The translations under genes and the position numbers were made by a program. The notes under the pieces are model-generated. The model made no database searches. It was not told the origin of the DNA and saw only the letters and a list, made by a program, of their open reading frames with translations. A DNA stretch of 64,000 nt from Burkholderia pyrrocinia (GTDB lineage Bacteria > Pseudomonadota > Gammaproteobacteria > Burkholderiales > Burkholderiaceae), in NCBI RefSeq assembly GCF_022809715.1, contig NZ_CP094459.1:1302001-1366000 (forward strand), in the 5' to 3' direction. Positions 59,677-64,000 of this stretch are shown piece after piece (position 1 is the stretch's first letter; every line of letters starts with the position of its first letter).

Positions 59677-61740
59677 TCACGAGCAGAACTTCGCGAGCAA
59701 CCCGAGCTGCGCGTTGCGGATCGTCTTGCCTGCGCGACGCCGGCGGTAGTGACCGTCGCTGAGCATCTGCCAGGCCGACTGGTTGTCGCCGAGGCACACC
59801 GACAGGCCTTCGGCGATCACGCGCCGCTTGAGCCTGCGCTCGCGGATCGGGAACGCGACTTCGACGCGGCGGAACAGGTTGCGGTCCATCCAGTCGGCGC
59901 TCGACAGATAGACGTCCTCGGCACCGCCCGCGTGGAAATAGTAGATCCGGTGGTGCTCGAGGAAGCGGCCGACGATCGAGCGCACCGTGATGTTTTCCGA
60001 CAGCCCCGGCACGCCGGGCTGCAGCGCGCAGACGCCGCGCACGATCAGGTCGACCTTCACGCCGGCCTGCGACGCTTCGTACAGCGCGGCGATCACCGTC
60101 GGCTCCAGCAGCGCGTTCATTTTCGCGACGACGCGCGCGCGCTTGCCGGCACGCGCATTGTCGATCTCCGCGCGGATCGATTCGATGATGCGCGGATGCA
60201 GCGTGAACGGCGACTGCCACAGCTCGTGCAGTGTGAGTTCGCCGCCGATCCCGGTCAGTTGCTGGAATACGTGATGGACGTCCTCGCAGATCTTCTGGTC
60301 GGCCGTCATCAGCCCGAAGTCGGTGTAGAGGCGCGCCGTGCGCGGGTGGTAGTTGCCGGTGCCGAGGTGCACGTAGCGGCGCAGCGTCGCCTTGCCGGCC
60401 TGCACGACACGCCGCACGATCAGCATCATCTTCGCGTGGCACTTGTGACCGACCACGCCGTATACGACGTGCGCGCCGACGGCTTCGAGCTGCGACGCCC
60501 AGTTGATGTTGGTTTCCTCGTCGAAGCGCGCGAGCAGCTCGACGACGACGGTCACTTCCTTGCCGTTGCGCGCGGCTTCCATCAGCGCGTCCATCAGCGG
60601 CGAATCGGTGCCGGTGCGGTAGATCGTCTGCTTGATCGCGACGACGCTCGGATCCTTCGCGGCCTGCTGCAGCAGTTCGAGCACGGGCTGGAAGCTCTCG
60701 TACGGATGATGCAGCAGGATGTCGCCGTCGTCGATCGCATCGAACATCGTCGGCGCGTTTGCGATCGCGGGCGGGGTCGATGCGGTGAACGGCGCGAACT
60801 TCAGGTCGGGGCGGTCGACGAGATCGGGAATCTGCATCAGGCGCACGAGGTTCACGGAACCGGCCACGCGATAGCAGTCCTTGTCGCGGAGTTCGCTTTC
60901 CTCGAGTAGCCGCCGCACGATGTGCTGCGGCGTGTCGGCCGACACCTCGAGGCGCACCGCGTTGCCGAGGTGGCGCGCGGGCAGTTCGCCCTGCAGCGCG
61001 ACGCGCAGGTTCGTGATTTCGTCCTCGTCGACGAACAGCTCGCTGTTGCGCGTGATGCGGAACTGGTTGCAGCTCTTCACGACGAGTTGCGGGAAGAGTT
61101 CGCCGACGAAGCGCTGCATGAACGAGCTCAACAGCACGAAGCCGTGCTCGAAGCCCGACAGCGCGTGCGGCATGCGCACGACGCGCGGCAGCGCGCGCGG
61201 CGCCTGCACGATGCCCATCACGGCCTGGCGGCCGAACGCGTCGCGGCCTTCGAGCTCGACGACGAAGTTCAGGCTCTTGTTCAGCACGCGCGGGAACGGG
61301 TGGGCCGGATCGAGGCCGATCGGCGTCAGCACGGGCAGCAGTTCGTCGAGGAAGTAGTGTCGCGCCCATTCGAGCTGCGCGTCGTTCCACGAGTCGGTCG
61401 CATGGAAGTAGATGCCTTCCTGTTCGAGCGCGGGCAGCACGGTTTCGTGCAGCATCGTGTACTGTCGATGGACGAGCCGTTGCGCGCGTTCGACGACGAG
61501 ATCGTAAGCGTGCTGTAACGACATGCCGTCGGGCGTCAGCGCGCCGGGGTTGTCGCGGATCTGCTCCTGAAGGCCGGCCATCCGGACTTCGAAGAATTCG
61601 TCGAGGTTGCTGCTGGTGATGCAGATGAAGCGGAGGCGCTCGAGCAACGGAACTTGCGGATCGGCTGCCTGGGCCAGCACGCGCTCGTTGAAACCGAGGA
61701 TGCCGAGTTCACGATTGAGAAGCGGGTAGCGGACGGACAT
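59677..61740 (-). CDS. ppk1: Polyphosphate kinase
   Basis: A 687-residue enzyme that polymerises the gamma-phosphate of ATP. The N-terminal domain begins LLNRELGILGFNERVLAQA and SNLDEFFEVRMAGL. The catalytic PLD-like halves include GHKCHAKMMLIVRR, VHLGTGNYHPRTARLYTDFGLMT and ENITVRSIVGRFLEHHRIYYFHAGG with SSADWMDRNLFRRVE. The ATG at 61740 gives the canonical MSVRYPLLNRELG; the longer frame overlaps the Pho box. It is convergent with phoR and divergent from ppx. Confidence 0.95.
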   Translation of the reverse strand: MSVRYPLLNRELGILGFNERVLAQAADPQVPLLERLRFICITSSNLDEFFEVRMAGLQEQIRDNPGALTPDGMSLQHAYDLVVERAQRLVHRQYTMLHETVLPALEQEGIYFHATDSWNDAQLEWARHYFLDELLPVLTPIGLDPAHPFPRVLNKSLNFVVELEGRDAFGRQAVMGIVQAPRALPRVVRMPHALSGFEHGFVLLSSFMQRFVGELFPQLVVKSCNQFRITRNSELFVDEDEITNLRVALQGELPARHLGNAVRLEVSADTPQHIVRRLLEESELRDKDCYRVAGSVNLVRLMQIPDLVDRPDLKFAPFTASTPPAIANAPTMFDAIDDGDILLHHPYESFQPVLELLQQAAKDPSVVAIKQTIYRTGTDSPLMDALMEAARNGKEVTVVVELLARFDEETNINWASQLEAVGAHVVYGVVGHKCHAKMMLIVRRVVQAGKATLRRYVHLGTGNYHPRTARLYTDFGLMTADQKICEDVHHVFQQLTGIGGELTLHELWQSPFTLHPRIIESIRAEIDNARAGKRARVVAKMNALLEPTVIAALYEASQAGVKVDLIVRGVCALQPGVPGLSENITVRSIVGRFLEHHRIYYFHAGGAEDVYLSSADWMDRNLFRRVEVAFPIRERRLKRRVIAEGLSVCLGDNQSAWQMLSDGHYRRRRAGKTIRNAQLGLLAKFCS

Positions 61741-61793
61741 CGGCAGAGTAGGGGGTGATTCAGGCGATGATTCGAAAGGACGCTCGGAAACTC

Positions 61794-61820
61794 TCACGGT
61801 ACGATGACGTGCTGATGACA
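61794..61820 (-). promoter_or_regulatory. Pho box upstream of ppk
   Basis: On the minus strand TGTCA (61820-61816), CGTCA (61809-61805) and CGTGA (61798-61794) recur with exact 11-bp spacing, the PhoB direct-repeat pattern. The site lies 54-80 bp before the ppk start. It resembles the pstS sites, implying phosphate-starvation induction of polyphosphate synthesis. Confidence 0.78.
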
Positions 61821-61912
61821 ATAATGGTCTTATATCGGCAAATTCTACGCCCTAACCGATTCGTCGCATAAATGTTTCGGGCATATACACTTGAGCAGTG
61901 TGCATGCCCGTG

Positions 61913-61942
61913 AAGCGTGGCAATGGCAAGCGTTCCACGCTT
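61913..61942. promoter_or_regulatory. Inverted repeat in ppk-ppx intergenic DNA
   Basis: AAGCGTGG and CCACGCTT are perfect 8-bp arms with a 14-bp spacer, about 78 bp before the ppx start. There is no T run on either side. It may be an operator or a leader hairpin for ppx; no regulator can be named. Confidence 0.4.
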
Positions 61943-62019
61943 AAAATGTCGCCTTTGATTGATCGCCCTGGGTTGCCGGACCGGCTGCCGTGGGCGAACG
62001 CGCACGGAGCCCCAATCTG

Positions 62020-63534
62020 ATGGTTACAACCCCCCACTTGCTGGCTGCCGTGGATCTCGGCTCGAACAGCTTCCGGCTGATCGTCGGTCGCGTCGAGGAA
62101 ACGTCGGCGGGCAGCCAGATCTATCCCGTCGATGCGCTGCGCGAGCCGGTTCGGCTGGCTGCGGGCCTGTCGAGCGACAAGATGCTCGATCGCGCGTCGC
62201 AGGAGCGTGGCTGGGAGGCGCTCAAGCGGTTCGGCGAGCGCCTGCGCGATTTCCATCCGGATCGTGTGCGCGCGGTGGCGACCAACACGCTGCGCGTCGC
62301 GAAGAATTCGGCCGAATTTCTCGGCGAGGCCGAAGCGGCGCTCGGTTTCCCGATCGAAGTGATCGCGGGCCGCGAGGAAGCGCGGCTGATCTATGCGGGC
62401 GCCGCGCACTCGGTGCCGGCGAGCGCCGGCAAGCGGCTCGTCGTCGACATCGGCGGCGGCTCGACCGAATTCATCATCGGCTCGCACTACACGCCGATCG
62501 TGATGGAGAGTCTCTATATCGGCTGCGTGAGCCACAGCCGCACCTTCTTTCCGGCCGGCAACGTCGACGAATACACGATGCGGCAGGCCGAACTCGCGGC
62601 CAAGCGCGAGATCCAGATCATTTCGAGCGAGTACAAGAAGGCCGGGTGGGACCAGGCGATCGGTTCGTCCGGCACCGCGCGTGCACTCGCGGAGCTCGTC
62701 GAGGCGAACGGCTTCAACGATCCGGGAATCACGCACGGCATTTCGCGCGGCGGCCTCGAGCGGCTGAAGCGCGCGCTGATCAAGTCGGAGAACGTCAACC
62801 GGCTGAAGCTGGTCGCGCTGAAGCCCGACCGCGTGCCGGTGCTCGCGGGCGGCCTCGCGATCATGCTCGCGGTGTTCGAGGAGCTCGGCGTCGATTATGT
62901 CGATACGACCGACGGTGCGCTGCGTCTCGGTGTGCTGTACGACCTGCTCGGCCGGACGCAACACGAAGACATGCGTGCGGTGACCGTCGAGGGCTTCACG
63001 CGCCGCTACGGCGTCGATCGTGCGCAGGCCGAGCGGATCGGCGCGCTCGCGGCGCGTTTCTACGACGAACTCGACGAAGCCGACGACGAAGCGCGCGAGG
63101 AAGGCCGGATGTTCCTCGGCTGGGCGGCCGCATTGCACGAGATCGGCCTGTCGATCTCGCACAGCTCATATCACAAGCATTCGGCCTATATCGCGAGCAA
63201 CGCGGATATGCCGGGCTTTTCGCGCACCGACCAGGCGCGGCTCGCCGCGCTCGTGCTCGGTCACGCGGGCAAGCTCGGCAAACTGTCGCAGGCGCGCGAC
63301 GTCGAGTGGCCGCTGCTGTTCTGCTTGCGGCTCGCGGCGCTGCTGTGCCGGCGCCGGACCGATGCGGGGCTGCCGGACATTTCCGTTTCGCAGATGAAGA
63401 AGGGCGGGTATGAAGTGCGCCTGCCGAGCGCGTGGGTCGAGCAGAACCCGTTGACCGACTACAGCCTCAGCCAGGAGGCTGCCGAGTGGGAGAAGGTCGG
63501 TATTCCGTATCGCGTGGTGTATACCGGCGCGTAA
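62020..63534 (+). CDS. ppx: Exopolyphosphatase (Ppx/GppA family)
   Basis: A 504-residue ASKHA-fold enzyme. It has AAVDLGSNSFRLIVGRVE (phosphate 1), VVDIGGGSTEFIIG (phosphate 2) and a C-terminal HD-like helical domain (LGWAAALHEIGLSISHSSYHKHSAYIASNADMPGF). It removes terminal phosphates from polyphosphate, opposing Ppk, and may also hydrolyse pppGpp. ATG 62020 is preferred over GTG 61990; CGGAG lies 9 bases upstream. Confidence 0.94.
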   Translation: MVTTPHLLAAVDLGSNSFRLIVGRVEETSAGSQIYPVDALREPVRLAAGLSSDKMLDRASQERGWEALKRFGERLRDFHPDRVRAVATNTLRVAKNSAEFLGEAEAALGFPIEVIAGREEARLIYAGAAHSVPASAGKRLVVDIGGGSTEFIIGSHYTPIVMESLYIGCVSHSRTFFPAGNVDEYTMRQAELAAKREIQIISSEYKKAGWDQAIGSSGTARALAELVEANGFNDPGITHGISRGGLERLKRALIKSENVNRLKLVALKPDRVPVLAGGLAIMLAVFEELGVDYVDTTDGALRLGVLYDLLGRTQHEDMRAVTVEGFTRRYGVDRAQAERIGALAARFYDELDEADDEAREEGRMFLGWAAALHEIGLSISHSSYHKHSAYIASNADMPGFSRTDQARLAALVLGHAGKLGKLSQARDVEWPLLFCLRLAALLCRRRTDAGLPDISVSQMKKGGYEVRLPSAWVEQNPLTDYSLSQEAAEWEKVGIPYRVVYTGA

Positions 63535-63623
63535 CAGGCCGATAGCGGGGCCCGGACGGGCTCTCGGGCGGGGGCGTGCGGTTGCGGCCCTCAGACGTGC
63601 CGCATGATCGTTCTGACGCCCGC

Positions 63624-64000
63624 TCAATCCGACGAGCAGACGATCGCGGTCAGGAACGGGAACGCCTGTTTGACGGTCGCGTCGCTGCCGGCCTTGCGCA
63701 CGGCTTCCTCCACTGCGCCCTTCGTGCCGCGCACCACGACGCCGTAGGCCCAGTCGCCGATCGGTGTGCCGTCGCCCGGACGGAAGATCGGGTCGTTCGC
63801 CTGGTAACCGAGCACGACATAGACGCCGAAGCCGTACGCCGTCAGCGAGCGGTTCGTGCGGAACGCGTTGACCGAGTTCGATTCGACGTGCATCGGCTCC
63901 GACTGGATGTCGCCGGCGGCAAGCAGCGGCGCGACGAACTTGTGGCCGGTCGAATGACAGTCGAGCGCGTCGTCGAGCGCCTTGGCGGACGCGGTGCCGG
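63624..64000 (-). CDS. Unrecognised protein, partial (3' end of gene; start lies beyond window)
   Basis: An open frame of at least 125 codons runs from the window edge to TGA at 63624 without a stop. The visible part includes LDCHSTGHKFVAPLLAAGDIQSEPMHVESNSVNAFRTNRSLTAYGFGVYVVLGYQ and ends LTAIVCSSD. Cysteines at the two ends of the visible segment could pair in an exported protein. An internal ATG at 63893 is unlikely to be the start because the frame stays protein-like upstream. I do not recognise the family. It is convergent with ppx. Confidence 0.65.
   Translation of the reverse strand, partial: GTASAKALDDALDCHSTGHKFVAPLLAAGDIQSEPMHVESNSVNAFRTNRSLTAYGFGVYVVLGYQANDPIFRPGDGTPIGDWAYGVVVRGTKGAVEEAVRKAGSDATVKQAFPFLTAIVCSSD

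Overview
The window looks like core chromosome from a high-GC betaproteobacterium, most probably Burkholderia (cepacia complex type). This is inferred from very GC-rich codon use, many LysR regulators next to transporter operons, a 16-strand-type porin, an intracellular PHA depolymerase, and the gene order ftsH-folP-glmM-pstSCAB-phoU-phoB-phoR-ppk-ppx. No species-level claim can be made without a search. I saw no IS elements, phage genes, CRISPR arrays, tRNAs or rRNAs.

Layout. 1-12.7 kb: accessory metabolism. It holds an SRAP protein, an NCS1 nucleobase/hydantoin-type permease, a porin, and a LysR gene divergent from a three-gene operon (MHS-family transporter, M20 carbamoylase/allantoate amidohydrolase-like enzyme, HDAC-like amidohydrolase). 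A DHA1 exporter, a candidate small RNA, and a LysR/PLP-dehydratase pair followed by a tandem duplication complete the stretch. 12.7-18.9 kb: a DUF2242 lipoprotein with a probable frameshifted tail, an NhaR-like regulator divergent from a TerC protein, a zinc-ribbon protein, two Hsp20 chaperones behind a sigma-32-like promoter, a hydroxyacyl-CoA dehydrogenase and a DUF4148 protein.

19.1-27.7 kb: a complete biotin-independent malonate utilisation locus, with a LysR regulator divergent from madL-madM-mdcA-mdcC-mdcD-mdcE-mdcG-mdcB-mdcH. It encodes the transporter, the four enzyme subunits, both enzymes for making and attaching the ACP prosthetic group, and the malonyl transferase. 27.7-39.9 kb: assorted single genes, including a degenerate PLD protein, a phosphoribosyltransferase, a PHA depolymerase, a GST, MFS transporters, a UPF0060 protein, the methyltransferase-rnhA-dnaQ operon, gloB and mltD.

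40.0-52.4 kb: housekeeping genes, namely carA-leuE-carB, greA, a DUF4149 protein, yhbY, rlmE-ftsH, folP and glmM. 52.4-63.5 kb: a phosphate super-locus. PhoR/PhoB sense and respond, PstSCAB imports phosphate, PhoU links transport to signalling, and the divergent ppk/ppx pair makes and degrades polyphosphate. Matching Pho boxes lie in front of pstS and of ppk. The window ends inside an unrecognised protein gene on the minus strand.

Most of the window is conventional. The least explained items are the candidate sRNA at 10.25-10.32 kb, the MHS/M20/HDAC operon, the DUF2242 frameshift, the 101-bp duplication at a gene end, and a leuE gene sitting between carA and carB.
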